Below are positions 34,895 through 44,377 of a DNA stretch of 64,000 bases, in pieces; positions within the stretch are counted from its first letter, which is position 1; each line of letters begins with the position of its first letter. The DNA comes from Pedobacter steynii (GTDB lineage Bacteria > Bacteroidota > Bacteroidia > Sphingobacteriales > Sphingobacteriaceae). The stretch is taken from positions 1,798,001 through 1,862,000 of the forward strand of contig NZ_CP017141.1 in NCBI RefSeq assembly GCF_001721645.1, given 5' to 3'. The translations under genes and the position numbers were made by a program. The notes under the pieces were generated by a model. The model was not told the DNA's origin. It did no database searches and was given only the letters and a program-made list of their open reading frames with translations.

Positions 34895-35971
34895 TTAATT
34901 TTTAACCACAGTTACTTTTACAGGGGCATCCTGTTTTAAGGCCATTGCACCAGTCGTCAGCACAGTATCACCTACTTTCAATCCCGAAGTAATGACAATA
35001 TTTTCAGCAGTCCGCGTTCCCGCTTCTACTTCAACTTGCTGGGCCTTGCCATTTTTACTGATGAAGACTATTTTTCCCTTTAATACCGGAATAACGGCCT
35101 CATTGGGAATCATGATCGCATCTTTCGTTGTGGTAAGGGCAAGTTTGATCTTTGCGAAAGATCCTGGAAAGAGTTCATTGTTGGGGTTAGGCACAAGGGC
35201 TTTGATCTGCAAAGTCCGGGTTTGGGTATTGATTCCAGGTTCTATCGCAAAAACTTTTCCGGTAAATGTCTTTGTATACCCATCTGTTGTGAAAGATACC
35301 TCCGATCCGTTTTTAATTTGTCCGATGTACTTTTCCGGAACAGAGAAGCTGATTTTTAAAGGGTTTATACTGGATAGATTGGCAATCACTGCTGCTGGGG
35401 TTAGGTATACCCCCTCTGATATAGACCGTAGTCCTATTTTTCCACTAAAAGGAGCGAAAATTGAGGTCTTTGCCAGTTGGGCACGGATCAGTTGTGCCTG
35501 TGCTTTCAGGGATTGAAGATTGGCGAGAGAAGTATCATATTCTTCCTGACTGATTGCTCCTTTTTCTAATAATTGTCTGGAACGATTTTCATTAGTTGCC
35601 GAGAGTTTTTGTTTCGTTAAAGCATCTTGTAATTGTGCCTGAATATCGCGGTCGTTAATTTTAACGAGCAAACTGCCTTTAGTCACATTGGACCCTTCTT
35701 TAAAATTGATGCTGGTCACCAGACCGGAAACTTCACTGTGCAACTCTACTGATTCATTGGCTTCCAATGTTCCGGTTACTTCCAGGTCATTGCTGAAATC
35801 ACCTGTTTTAACAACAATCCCATTCACCTGTAAACCCTTTCCAGGACCACCTTTTCCTTTCCCCATTCCAGCACCCTCATCTGCAATCTTTTTATTGGCA
35901 GAGATCCGGTAATAGACTAAATAGGCAATGCCCAGACCGATCAGGGTATAGATGATGTATCTTAGTTTCAT
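34895..35971 (-). CDS. RND efflux periplasmic adaptor (membrane fusion protein)
   Basis: A 358-residue HlyD/AcrA-type adaptor that joins the RND pump to the TolC channel. It has an N-terminal membrane anchor (about 2-19), a lipoyl-like half (VTGTLEANESVELHSEVSGLV, SLLVKINDRDIQAQL), a coiled-coil hairpin at about 100-150, the second lipoyl half (IFAPFSGKIGLRSISEG) and beta-barrel and proximal domains. A glycine/lysine-rich linker (GMGKGKGGPGKG) follows the anchor. The ATG at 35971 is chosen over that at 36001 because the promoter -7 element (35999-36006) overlaps the latter. It is the first gene of the efflux operon. Confidence 0.95.
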   Translation of the reverse strand: MKLRYIIYTLIGLGIAYLVYYRISANKKIADEGAGMGKGKGGPGKGLQVNGIVVKTGDFSNDLEVTGTLEANESVELHSEVSGLVTSINFKEGSNVTKGSLLVKINDRDIQAQLQDALTKQKLSATNENRSRQLLEKGAISQEEYDTSLANLQSLKAQAQLIRAQLAKTSIFAPFSGKIGLRSISEGVYLTPAAVIANLSSINPLKISFSVPEKYIGQIKNGSEVSFTTDGYTKTFTGKVFAIEPGINTQTRTLQIKALVPNPNNELFPGSFAKIKLALTTTKDAIMIPNEAVIPVLKGKIVFISKNGKAQQVEVEAGTRTAENIVITSGLKVGDTVLTTGAMALKQDAPVKVTVVKN

Positions 35972-35998
35972 ATGTGGTGAATAGGATAAGTTAACGTG

Positions 35999-36006
35999 CA
36001 AAAATA
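35999..36006 (-). promoter_or_regulatory. Bacteroidota -7 element of the efflux operon
   Basis: On the minus strand this reads TATTTTTG (TAnnTTTG). It lies 27 bp before the chosen ATG at 35971. No clear -33 TTG. Confidence 0.55.
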
Positions 36007-36090
36007 TTTAAATATACGGCCTGTAGTAGCTTGTATTAAGTATGTTACAGCTTAATATTCTTTTTAAGGATGATGAAAAGAGATAAATTA

Positions 36091-36098
36091 TACATTTG
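36091..36098 (+). promoter_or_regulatory. Possible -7 element upstream of the M61 peptidase gene
   Basis: TACATTTG fits TAnnTTTG but lies 181 bp before the M61 ATG and has no -33 partner. If real, the transcript carries a long leader that includes the 24-codon frame at 36196-36270. Confidence 0.3.
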
Positions 36099-36195
36099 TT
36101 TATCGCCCGTAAAAAGTAAATTAGCGCCTTCTTTAAGCTATGACTTAAAAGAAAGAGAAAAGTTTAGCCTGGTTTAATTAGTTAATATAACAATT

Positions 36196-36270
36196 ATGAT
36201 ACTAAAAAAACAGAACTCGATCCGGAAAAGGCTTGATTGGAAGAGAACATCGGGTAAAATAAAACAATAA
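36196..36270 (+). CDS. Possible 24-residue basic leader peptide
   Basis: A short frame ATG to TAA encodes MILKKQNSIRKRLDWKRTSG and four more residues (KIKQ). It is strongly basic (Lys/Arg about 10 of 24) and ends 9 bp before the M61 gene, so translational coupling is possible. It could equally be chance. Confidence 0.25.
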   Translation: MILKKQNSIRKRLDWKRTSGKIKQ

Positions 36271-36279
36271 TATTAAGGA

Positions 36280-38064
36280 ATGAAAAAATCAATTGCAGGA
36301 TTAGTAATATTACTATCAGTAGGTATGACAGCCAGATCGCAGGTAAAAGTAGGATTCGAGGTAAGCTTTAAAGAACCTCAAGCACATTATGTGGAAATGG
36401 AAATGAATATTTCCGGATTGGTTAAGGATTATGTGGATGTGAAAATGCCGGTATGGGCACCGGGGTCCTACCTGGTTCGTGAGTTTGCAAAGAGCGTGGA
36501 AGATTTTAGCGCCACTGCGGGTGGGAAACCCGTGAAATTTGAAAAAGTGAAGAAAAATGCATGGAGAGTCTACTCCGCTAAATCCAATGCCATAAAGATT
36601 AAATACAGGGTATATGGTTTTGAAGTTTCCGTACGCACCCCCTTCATTGATGAATCGCATGCTTTCCTATCGAGTACAGGAATATTCATGTATCCCGATG
36701 GATTATTGAAATTGCCAAGCACAGTAAAAGTGATCCCTTTTAAAGGATGGAGCAAAGTGTCTACCGGACTGGAACCTGTAGCTGGACAACCTTTTACTTA
36801 TACAGCTTCAGATTTTGACGTCTTGTTTGACAGCCCTATCGAAGTAGGAAATCAGGATGTGTTTGACTTTATGGCCTCAGGTGTGAAACATGAGGTGGCG
36901 ATGTACGGCGGTAACTATGATAAAGAGCGGTTAAAAGTTGATATGGCTAAAATTGTAGAACAGGCGACGGCTATTTATGGGGAAAATCCTAATAAACACT
37001 ATACTTTTATTGTTCATCATTTTGAAAGAGGTGGAGGTGGTTTAGAGCATTTGAACTCTACCGTTTTAGGGGCCTCCCGAAACGCCTATCAGACAGAGGA
37101 AGGTTATCTTGGGTTTTTAAATCTGGTTGCGCATGAGTATTTTCATTTGTGGAATGTGAAAAGAATGCGTCCGATTGCTTTAGGTCCATTTGATTATGAC
37201 AATGAGAACTATACTACTAATTTATGGGTTGCAGAAGGGTTTACTTCTTATTACGAGAATAAATTGGTGTTACGTGCAGGTTTTGTAGACCAAAAGGCTT
37301 TTGTTGATGGCCTCGTTACTGCTGTTGCCAATGTCTCTAATACTCCGGGGGCTAAAGTGCAGTCGGCGGCAGAATCAAGTTATGATGCCTGGATTAAAGG
37401 TTACAGACCAAATGAAAATTCTAATAATACCGGAGTTTCTTATTACAGCAAAGGAGAGGTGGTAGGACTATTGATGGACCTGGAGATTGCAAATGCAACT
37501 AAAGGAGTAAAAAGTCTGGATGATGTGATGAAAGCGATGTACCTGCAGGGTAAAACTTTAAAGAGAGGGTATACTGATGCAGAATTTAAAGCCATGGTAG
37601 AGAAGATTAGCGGTAAGAGTTTTACTGATTTCTGGGCAAAATATGTTAACGGGACCCATCCTGTAGAATATGATAAGTATTTTGGATATGCCGGAATCAA
37701 CATTAAAAATCAAAACGAAGGAAACAATATTCCGTATATCGGTGTGGCTTCTAAAAAAACCGAAGGCAGGATTATCATTTCTGCCGTATCAAGAAATTCT
37801 GCGGCTTGGGTTGATGGTTTGAATGTCAATGATGAAGTGATCAGTGTAGATGGAGTTGGTGTTGAGGCTGCGCTGGAGCGCATGCCGGTAATTACAAGTA
37901 AAAAACCTGGTGATATGGTAACAGTGAAAGTGAAAAGAGATGGAATTGAGAAAGATATTAAACTGACCTTGAAAGCGAGCCCCAATATCAAGCTGGTGGC
38001 CGAAATTGAAGGCAATGCCACTGAATCGCAGGTGTTGGTACGAAAACGTTGGATGGGACTATAG
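36280..38064 (+). CDS. M61 family glycyl-aminopeptidase-like metallopeptidase with PDZ domain
   Basis: A 594-residue secreted zinc peptidase. A signal peptide covers about 1-20 (MTARSQ). An N-terminal beta domain is followed by the thermolysin-like catalytic part with H285-E286 and H289 (VAHEYFHLWNVKRMRP) and the third ligand E319 (WVAEGFTSYYE). The C-terminal PDZ domain lies at about 480-575 (YIGVASKKTEGR, SAAWVDGLNVNDEVISVDGV). M61 enzymes cleave N-terminal glycine or alanine. Active-site residues are all present. Confidence 0.94.
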   Translation: MKKSIAGLVILLSVGMTARSQVKVGFEVSFKEPQAHYVEMEMNISGLVKDYVDVKMPVWAPGSYLVREFAKSVEDFSATAGGKPVKFEKVKKNAWRVYSAKSNAIKIKYRVYGFEVSVRTPFIDESHAFLSSTGIFMYPDGLLKLPSTVKVIPFKGWSKVSTGLEPVAGQPFTYTASDFDVLFDSPIEVGNQDVFDFMASGVKHEVAMYGGNYDKERLKVDMAKIVEQATAIYGENPNKHYTFIVHHFERGGGGLEHLNSTVLGASRNAYQTEEGYLGFLNLVAHEYFHLWNVKRMRPIALGPFDYDNENYTTNLWVAEGFTSYYENKLVLRAGFVDQKAFVDGLVTAVANVSNTPGAKVQSAAESSYDAWIKGYRPNENSNNTGVSYYSKGEVVGLLMDLEIANATKGVKSLDDVMKAMYLQGKTLKRGYTDAEFKAMVEKISGKSFTDFWAKYVNGTHPVEYDKYFGYAGINIKNQNEGNNIPYIGVASKKTEGRIIISAVSRNSAAWVDGLNVNDEVISVDGVGVEAALERMPVITSKKPGDMVTVKVKRDGIEKDIKLTLKASPNIKLVAEIEGNATESQVLVRKRWMGL

Positions 38065-38078
38065 GTCTGGCGAAACAT

Positions 38079-38122
38079 AAAAAAGCGGGGTCAGGAAATT
38101 GTTTTCCTGACCCCGCTTTTTT
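38079..38122. terminator. Bidirectional terminator
   Basis: A 20-bp perfect stem (38079-38098 with 38103-38122, core GCGGGGTCAGGAAA) closes a 4-base loop. The A/T flanks serve both the M61 gene and the convergent gene ending at 38138. Confidence 0.9.
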
Positions 38123-38137
38123 ATAAGTTTTTCTGAT

Positions 38138-38617
38138 TTAGAAAGTATAACGTAAAGACAGACCAACACCTGAAGCGTCAAAATCTGTATCCGGAACAAG
38201 TCCGATGGTTGGTTTCCAGTCTAATGAAATATTGATCGGTGCATCTGCAAATTTATAATCCAGACCTAAAACACCGTCAACACCTAGATAAAGGTCACTT
38301 TGATCTTTTGGTTTGTATTTAACCGTTCCTACCGTACCACCAACACCATAATACCAGTTTAATCCGGCTGCATTGCTGATTGGGTTATAGATTTCATATA
38401 AACCGGTTACGCGGAAATAGTTATAGTTACTGTTCGATCTAAAATTGGCAATGATATCTACCATCTTGTTTCCACCAAGTGTTGTTTTGAAAGTAACCCC
38501 ATTTGCAGCGCCAAAACGACCACCAATAGCGTTATCGTAACCCTGCGCATTTGACTTTAAATTGAAAGCAAAAGTTGCAATCACGGCTAAACAAATAATA
38601 GTAAGTAATTTTTTCAT
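38138..38617 (-). CDS. Small outer-membrane beta-barrel protein, unknown function
   Basis: A 159-residue protein with a signal peptide (MKKLLTIICLAVIATFAFNL to SNAQ). The mature part has alternating aromatic/polar strands (GVTFKTTLGG, YNYFRVTGLYEIY, LNWYYGVGGTVG, LGLDYKFADAPINISLDWKP) and ends in LSLRYTF, a C-terminal phenylalanine typical of outer-membrane barrels. About eight strands fit the length. No enzymatic motif is seen. It stands alone. Confidence 0.85.
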   Translation of the reverse strand: MKKLLTIICLAVIATFAFNLKSNAQGYDNAIGGRFGAANGVTFKTTLGGNKMVDIIANFRSNSNYNYFRVTGLYEIYNPISNAAGLNWYYGVGGTVGTVKYKPKDQSDLYLGVDGVLGLDYKFADAPINISLDWKPTIGLVPDTDFDASGVGLSLRYTF

Positions 38618-38803
38618 AATCTGTGTTTTATTAAATTTTTAATGATGATTCCTAGCTTAACAACTATTGTGCCGATAAATTGAAGAGGAAATTTACACTC
38701 TTTTATCTGAGTCATTTATGTCGGGTTTTTACCCACTGAGTTGTAGTTGGCGTCTCCCAATTAATTATTACAGAAAGAAAACATACCAATATTTAAATTG
38801 GTT

Positions 38804-38832
38804 TTGATAGAGAATTTAATTTATTAGATTTG
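38804..38832 (+). promoter_or_regulatory. Promoter of the acyl-CoA ligase gene (TTG-N18-TAGATTTG)
   Basis: The -33 TTG is at 38804-38806 and the -7 TAGATTTG at 38825-38832, 34 bp before the ATG at 38867. Confidence 0.6.
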
Positions 38833-38866
38833 GGAAACACCAGGTACAAATTATAAAATCACGGTT

Positions 38867-40639
38867 ATGGCTGTAACGATTACACGAGTATTTGATTTAC
38901 TTCAATACAATTTAGAGAATTTTCCGAAAGAGGAGTTTATAAGTGGTAAGATTAAAGGAGAATGGAAAAAGTATAGCACCAAAGATCTTATCGAGGCTGT
39001 TGATGCCTTGAGCAGGGGGTTGGTTGGTATTGGTGTAGGGAAAGGTTCGAGGGTTGCTGTGATGTCCCATAACCGGCCGGAATGGAATATTTCTGATTTT
39101 GCTATTGTGCAGTTAGGAGCCTATCAGGTTCCTTTATATCCGACACTTGCAGAACATGATATAAAATTTATCATGGAGAATGCCGAAATTACGGTGGTTT
39201 TTGTTGCAGATGAAGAGATTTATAAAAAGGTAAAGCCGGTTTGTGACGAATTAAATACAGCTGTGAAGATTTACTCATTTAATCCGATAGCCGGAGTTTC
39301 TTCCTGGGAAGAATTGGTTGAAGCAGGGAAAGAAAATACTTATATTGACCTGGAGGCCTATCGAAAAGAAGTGACACCGGATGATATTTTAACATTGATC
39401 TATACCTCTGGAACAACTGGTACACCTAAAGGTGTAATGTTGACGCACAATAACCTGGTGAAAAATTTTGAGTACTCTTCTGTACTGGTTCCTCCTGGAT
39501 TACACAAAGCATTGAGTTTTCTTCCGCTATCCCATATTTTTGAAAGGATGATCGTATACCTCCATATGTATAAGGGAGCATCTGTTTATTATGCAGAAAG
39601 TACGGAGACAATCGTTGCCGATATTCAGTTTGTGAAGCCTAATGGCTTTTCTACTGTTCCCCGTCTGCTCGAAAAAGTATACGATAAAATCATAGAAAAA
39701 GGAAAGGCATTGACCGGGGTAAAAAAGGGAATCTTTTTCTGGGCTCTTTCTTTAGCCGAGAAATTCGATTTTAATAATGGTGCCTTTTATAACTTTAAAC
39801 TAGGGATTGCCCGAAAATTGGTGTTTTCAAAATGGCAGGCAGCAATGGGTGGAGAGATCGTAGTTATTGTCTCAGGTGGGGCGGCTTTAAATCCCCGTCT
39901 GGCTAAGATTTTCTATGCTGCAGGAATGCCGGTCATGGAAGGCTATGGTTTAACAGAAACTTCGCCGGTAATTACTGTAAACTATTTTGGACAGACCAGA
40001 TTTGGAACGGTAGGTCCGGCTATTGAAGGTGTAGAAATTAAAATCGGACCAGACGGCGAAGTGCTAACCCGTGGACACAATGTGATGAAGGGTTATTATA
40101 ATCGGCCAGACCTGACAGCAGAAGCAATTGATGCTGATGGTTGGTTTCATACCGGTGATATCGGTGAACTTGTGGAAGGACGGTTTTTAAAAATTACGGA
40201 TAGAAAAAAAGAAATATTTAAAACTGCTGGTGGAAAATATGTTGCTCCACAAATGTTGGAAAATAAACTAAAAGAATCTCCATTGGTAGAGCAGGTGATG
40301 GTGCTTGGTGAAAACAGGAAATTTCCTGCTGCATTAATCGTTCCTACCTTTGAAGCGTTGAAGGGTTGGTGCGGAAAGAAAGGTATTCCATATACTACCA
40401 ATGAACTGATTATCAAAAATCCTTTGGTCATAAAAAAATATGAAGAAATTGTCGCCTACAGCGTTAAAGATTTCGGGAAATGGGAGCAGGTTAAACGTAT
40501 GGCACTATTGTCAAAAGAATGGAGTATCAATGATGGGGAGCTGACTCCAAAACTGAGTTTAAAAAGAAAAGTGATCCTGGAGAAGAATGCAGGCGTTATT
40601 GAGAAAATTTATGCAGATGCAGAAGGATATAAAGGATAA
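38867..40639 (+). CDS. Long-chain fatty acid-CoA ligase (AMP-binding)
   Basis: A 590-residue adenylate-forming enzyme that activates fatty acids with ATP and CoA. The AMP-binding signature is YTSGTTGTPKGVMLTHNN (about 183-200), followed by GYGLTETSPV, GWFHTGDIGEL and KITDRKKEIFKTAGGKYVAPQ, and the C-terminal catalytic loop. Length and motifs match the eukaryote-like long-chain group (FAA1-like) common in Bacteroidota. It could feed the beta-oxidation genes at 44358-49766 or lipid synthesis. Its end overlaps the start of the next gene. Confidence 0.95.
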   Translation: MAVTITRVFDLLQYNLENFPKEEFISGKIKGEWKKYSTKDLIEAVDALSRGLVGIGVGKGSRVAVMSHNRPEWNISDFAIVQLGAYQVPLYPTLAEHDIKFIMENAEITVVFVADEEIYKKVKPVCDELNTAVKIYSFNPIAGVSSWEELVEAGKENTYIDLEAYRKEVTPDDILTLIYTSGTTGTPKGVMLTHNNLVKNFEYSSVLVPPGLHKALSFLPLSHIFERMIVYLHMYKGASVYYAESTETIVADIQFVKPNGFSTVPRLLEKVYDKIIEKGKALTGVKKGIFFWALSLAEKFDFNNGAFYNFKLGIARKLVFSKWQAAMGGEIVVIVSGGAALNPRLAKIFYAAGMPVMEGYGLTETSPVITVNYFGQTRFGTVGPAIEGVEIKIGPDGEVLTRGHNVMKGYYNRPDLTAEAIDADGWFHTGDIGELVEGRFLKITDRKKEIFKTAGGKYVAPQMLENKLKESPLVEQVMVLGENRKFPAALIVPTFEALKGWCGKKGIPYTTNELIIKNPLVIKKYEEIVAYSVKDFGKWEQVKRMALLSKEWSINDGELTPKLSLKRKVILEKNAGVIEKIYADAEGYKG

Positions 40640-42335
40640 ATTCATTCCCTTGATAATGGGTTTTGTTCTGGTTTCGGCTATCTGGATTTCAGGGTGTGCA
40701 GGTGGGCAATTGGGGAAACAGAATAGTGAGGAATACCGTAACGGAATGGTTGTATCTGCAAGTCCTGATGCGTCAAAAGTAGGGCTGGATATTTTAAAAA
40801 AAGGAGGAAACGCTGTTGATGCAGCCGTTGCCGTTCAGTTTGCTTTGGCGGTAGTTTATCCCAATGCAGGAAATATTGGTGGTGGAGGTTTTCTGGTTTA
40901 CCGCTCAGCAGAAGGAGAGACCAATACGCTTGACTTTCGGGAAAAGGCTGGAGCGGCTGCTTCACGAAATATGTATCTTGATTCGACAGGACAGCCGATA
41001 GTAGACAAGAGTTTATATGGACAATTGGCTGCAGGTGTTCCAGGCTCTGTTGCCGGAATGATCACTGCACATGAAAAGTATGGAAAACTGAAATGGGCCG
41101 ATTTACTGGAGCCGGCAGTTCAGCTGGCCAGAAAGGGATTTGCTATTACAGCACGGCAGGCAGCAGAATTGAATGATTTACGTGATAAGTTTGTTCAGTT
41201 TAACCCATTTGGAACTGCCCTGATTAAAGAGGGGCAATGGGCTAAGGGTGATTTGCTGACACAAAGTGAACTGGCAAATACCCTGGAGCAAATCCGCGAT
41301 AAAGGTCGCGCTGGTTTTTATGAAGGAGCAGTGGCGGATAGCCTGTTACTGGAAATGAAACGTGGTGGTGGTATCCTCACAAAGGAAGATTTAAAGAATT
41401 ATCAGGCCGTTTGGCGAAATGCAGTTACGGGAACGTATAAAGGTTATAGGATCATTACTATGCCGCCACCTTCCAGCGGAGGTATAGCCTTAATTCAATT
41501 GCTCAAATCAGTAGCTCCATATCCTTTAAGAAAATGGGGGAATCATGCCGATTCTACAGTGCAGGTGATGGTGGAAGCAGAACGGAGGGTATATGCTGAC
41601 CGTGCAACTCATCTAGGTGACCCTGATTTTTATGCGGTTCCCGGAAAGGAGTTGATGGAGGACGATTACATTAGGAGCCGAATGAAGACTTTTAGCTGGT
41701 CAAAGGCAACTGCCAGTGCAGTTGTCAAAGCAGGGGGCATCAAAGGAAAAGAACATGAGGAAACCACACATTTTTCTATTGTAGATAAAGCGGGAAATGC
41801 CGTTTCTGTTACGACAACGCTAAATGGTTCGTATGGAGCTGCGGTTGTGGTAAAAGGAGCTGGATTTTTGTTGAATAACGAAATGGATGATTTTTCTGTA
41901 AAACCCGGTTCGCCTAACATGTATGGACTTGTGGGCGGGGAAGCAAATGCGATTGCACCTGGAAAAAGAATGTTGAGCTCTATGACACCTACTATTATTG
42001 AAAAAGATCGTAAATTGTTTATGGTGGTAGGTACCCCTGGAGGCTCTACCATAATAACGTCTGTTTTTCAGACCATTTTAAATGTGATTGAATTTGATCA
42101 GAACATGCAGCAGGCGGTAACGTCAAAACGCTTCCATCATCAATGGTTGCCAGATGAGGTTTATATCGAAGAAGGGGCTTTGGATAGTCTGAATCAGTCC
42201 AGATTGAAGTCCAGGGGCTATATTCTTACACCAAGAGGTCCCATTGGACGAGTGGATGCGATCCTTAAAACGAAATGGGGTTATTACCAGGGAGGTGCTG
42301 ATCCTCGTGGAGACGATCTGTCACTCGGTTGGTAG
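40617..42335 (+). CDS. ggt: Gamma-glutamyltransferase, lipoprotein form
   Basis: About 572 residues with a lipoprotein signal (VSAIWISGC), so it is anchored to an envelope membrane. It cleaves gamma-glutamyl bonds of glutathione and related peptides. The self-cleavage site and catalytic threonine lie in EETTHFSIVD (T383, start of the small subunit). Other family blocks are GGNAVDAAVAVQFALAVVYP, GNIGGGGF, MPPPSSGGIALIQ, DDFSVKPG and GTPGGSTIITSVFQ. The ATG at 40617 is one of several near-equivalent starts (40587, 40611); all overlap the end of the acyl-CoA ligase gene, so the two are probably coupled. Confidence 0.93.
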   Translation: MQKDIKDKFIPLIMGFVLVSAIWISGCAGGQLGKQNSEEYRNGMVVSASPDASKVGLDILKKGGNAVDAAVAVQFALAVVYPNAGNIGGGGFLVYRSAEGETNTLDFREKAGAAASRNMYLDSTGQPIVDKSLYGQLAAGVPGSVAGMITAHEKYGKLKWADLLEPAVQLARKGFAITARQAAELNDLRDKFVQFNPFGTALIKEGQWAKGDLLTQSELANTLEQIRDKGRAGFYEGAVADSLLLEMKRGGGILTKEDLKNYQAVWRNAVTGTYKGYRIITMPPPSSGGIALIQLLKSVAPYPLRKWGNHADSTVQVMVEAERRVYADRATHLGDPDFYAVPGKELMEDDYIRSRMKTFSWSKATASAVVKAGGIKGKEHEETTHFSIVDKAGNAVSVTTTLNGSYGAAVVVKGAGFLLNNEMDDFSVKPGSPNMYGLVGGEANAIAPGKRMLSSMTPTIIEKDRKLFMVVGTPGGSTIITSVFQTILNVIEFDQNMQQAVTSKRFHHQWLPDEVYIEEGALDSLNQSRLKSRGYILTPRGPIGRVDAILKTKWGYYQGGADPRGDDLSLGW

Positions 42336-42459
42336 CCTGTATAGAATTCTGCACACTTAATCTCAAATAACAGTCGTTTAAAGCAGTTTTAAATATTGGC
42401 CTAAGTATTGAAATGAATTATATGATTAAACATTGTAACAATTATTTAATACTTATTTT

Positions 42460-43788
42460 ATGAAACAAAATTTATTTAAAACCCTGCCTGTAGCTTTCGC
42501 TGCGCTCCTTATAGGAGGTTCCGTTCAGGCTCAGGATCAAGCAGGTACAAATTCAAATCAGCTGACTTCATGGTCAATTGGTGTTAATGCTGGGGTTTTA
42601 ACTCCTACGTCTCCTCTTGGTGGTAAAAACGATTTCTCTAACAATAAATCAAGCTTAGGGTATGGTCTTTACATCAAAAAACAATTTACACCATATTTCT
42701 CTCTACGTTTAGACGGAGTACGAGGTAAATTAAAAGGTGATAACACTGAAAAATGGAAAAGCGGTTTACCGAATGTAAGCCCTGTAAGTGCTTTCGAAAC
42801 TGATCTTAGTTATTCAGGAAGTTTAAATGCAGTTGTGAATTTATTTAACATTGATATGTTCAATAAAAATAGTGCTTTGCAATTATATGCTTCTGGTGGT
42901 GCTGGTTTAGCTGGTTATAAAGTTAAAACTGCAGTTGGCGGTGCGGGATTAAAAGATTATGCTGGCGATAAGACAATCAGTGAATTAATTATTCCTGTAG
43001 GTTTAGGTGCTAAAGTTAAATTGTCAGAAAAGATCAATTTAGATTTAGGATGGACTGTAAACTTTGTTGATGGTGATAATCTTGATGGTTTCTACCGTGG
43101 ACAAAACGATAAATATTCATACGCTTATGGAGGTTTAGAGTTTGCTTTAGGAAAAGGAAAACAATTAGCATGGCATAATCCTGTTGCTTTAACTTATGAT
43201 GAGGCATTACAGGCTAAACAAACAGCTAATGCTTTAAAAGGTGATTTGGATGCCCAGAAAGCTGAAAATGCAAGACTGAGATCTGAAATGAATGACTTGC
43301 TAAAAGATACAGATGGTGATGGTGTTGCAGACAAATTGGATAAATGTCCAGGTACTCCTTCAGGAACAGTAGTTGACGGTTCAGGTTGTCCTCTAAAAAC
43401 TCCTGCACCAGTTGTTCAGGAAAAGGTGATCATTACCGAAGCTGACCGTAAGGTAGTGGATGAAGCGATCAGAAACTTAGAATTTGATTTAGGTAAAGCA
43501 ACCATCCGCTCTAAATCTTATGCTACTTTAAATAGAGTTGCTGCTTTATTAGTAGAGAAAAACTTTAGCTTGAAATTAGCTGGTCATACAGATAATACAG
43601 GTTCAATGGCTTTAAACTTACGTTTATCGAAAGCAAGAGCAGAATCGGTTAAGGCTTATTTAGTTTCACAAGGTGCAAATGCTTCACGTATTGAAGCTAC
43701 AGGTTATGGTCCAAACCAGCCTATTGCTACTAATAAAACGGCTGCTGGTCGTCAGAAAAACAGAAGAGTAGAATTCACTCTTTACTAG
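42460..43788 (+). CDS. OmpA family outer-membrane porin with TSP3 repeat
   Basis: A 442-residue envelope protein. A signal peptide covers about 1-24 (SVQAQ). An N-terminal beta-barrel lies at about 35-235, a short coiled coil at about 255-285 (AKQTANALKGDLDAQKAENARL), a thrombospondin type-3-like calcium motif at about 286-312 (DTDGDGVADKLDKCPGTP) and an OmpA peptidoglycan-binding domain at about 330-442 (LAGHTDNTGS, LSKARAESVKAYL, GRQKNRRVEFTLY). It is likely an abundant structural porin tying the outer membrane to the wall. It has its own terminator. Confidence 0.95.
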   Translation: MKQNLFKTLPVAFAALLIGGSVQAQDQAGTNSNQLTSWSIGVNAGVLTPTSPLGGKNDFSNNKSSLGYGLYIKKQFTPYFSLRLDGVRGKLKGDNTEKWKSGLPNVSPVSAFETDLSYSGSLNAVVNLFNIDMFNKNSALQLYASGGAGLAGYKVKTAVGGAGLKDYAGDKTISELIIPVGLGAKVKLSEKINLDLGWTVNFVDGDNLDGFYRGQNDKYSYAYGGLEFALGKGKQLAWHNPVALTYDEALQAKQTANALKGDLDAQKAENARLRSEMNDLLKDTDGDGVADKLDKCPGTPSGTVVDGSGCPLKTPAPVVQEKVIITEADRKVVDEAIRNLEFDLGKATIRSKSYATLNRVAALLVEKNFSLKLAGHTDNTGSMALNLRLSKARAESVKAYLVSQGANASRIEATGYGPNQPIATNKTAAGRQKNRRVEFTLY

Positions 43789-43811
43789 TCTGAAATAGTA
43801 TTTAGTTTAAC

Positions 43812-43843
43812 AGCCGCCTTACCTGTGTAAGGCGGCTTTTTTT
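43812..43843 (+). terminator. Rho-independent terminator after the porin gene
   Basis: An 11-bp GC-rich stem (AGCCGCCTTAC and GTAAGGCGGCT) closes a CTGT loop and is followed by six or more Ts. Confidence 0.92.
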
Positions 43844-43867
43844 GTGATATAATTTTTTTTATTGCGC

Positions 43868-43898
43868 TTGCATATAAGGTTTTAATTCTATAGCTTTG
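43868..43898 (+). promoter_or_regulatory. Promoter of the marR-fad operon (TTG-N20-TAGCTTTG)
   Basis: The -33 TTG is at 43868-43870 and the -7 TAGCTTTG at 43891-43898. The start codon is 20 bp downstream. It would drive the whole operon to 49766, since no other promoter is seen between the genes. Confidence 0.6.
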
Positions 43899-43918
43899 TT
43901 ATGCAAGCATAGTAATTC

Positions 43919-44377
43919 ATGAAACAACAAGAGACAGTAGATTATTTTTTGAAAGTGGTTTGGCAGAATGTTTCCAACACTTATAATCAGATCGCATCCG
44001 GCTTCGGGATCACACAGGCTATTGGTTACGTGTTGATTAATATTGAAAAGGAAGGGACAGCTGTTTCTAAGCTGGCCGGCTTACTTGGAGTCAAAGCAAC
44101 GAGCCTTTCAAGAATGCTAAACAATATGGAAGAAATGGGGTTAATATACCGGGAGACTTCCATGGGAGATAAGCGTTCAGTTAAGGTTTATCTTACCGAT
44201 CTGGGGCGCGAAAAAAGGCAGCTTGCAAAAGGCGTAGTGATCTCTTTTAATGAGTATCTGAATGTACATCTCAGCGCACAGGAGAAAAACAACCTGATTT
44301 CAACGCTGCAAAAATTGAACAAACTTACATTGGCATATAAAATTCCTACAGAACATTATGAACAAGAAGATAAATAG
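43919..44377 (+). CDS. MarR family transcriptional regulator
   Basis: A 152-residue winged-helix regulator. The DNA-binding part is AVSKLAGLLGVKATSLSRMLNNMEEMGLIYR with the wing DKRSVKVYLTDLG. It is the first gene of a beta-oxidation operon and overlaps the next start by 20 bp, so it is probably an autorepressor that responds to fatty acids or acyl-CoA (a FadR-like role by inference). Confidence 0.93.
   Translation: MKQQETVDYFLKVVWQNVSNTYNQIASGFGITQAIGYVLINIEKEGTAVSKLAGLLGVKATSLSRMLNNMEEMGLIYRETSMGDKRSVKVYLTDLGREKRQLAKGVVISFNEYLNVHLSAQEKNNLISTLQKLNKLTLAYKIPTEHYEQEDK

Noticed and set aside
42397-42412. TGGCCTAAGTATTGAA upstream of the OmpA porin as a sigma-54 promoter
   Set aside because: The -12 dinucleotide is GA rather than GC, and the -12 C is nearly invariant; the -24 part is also weaker than at 143-158.
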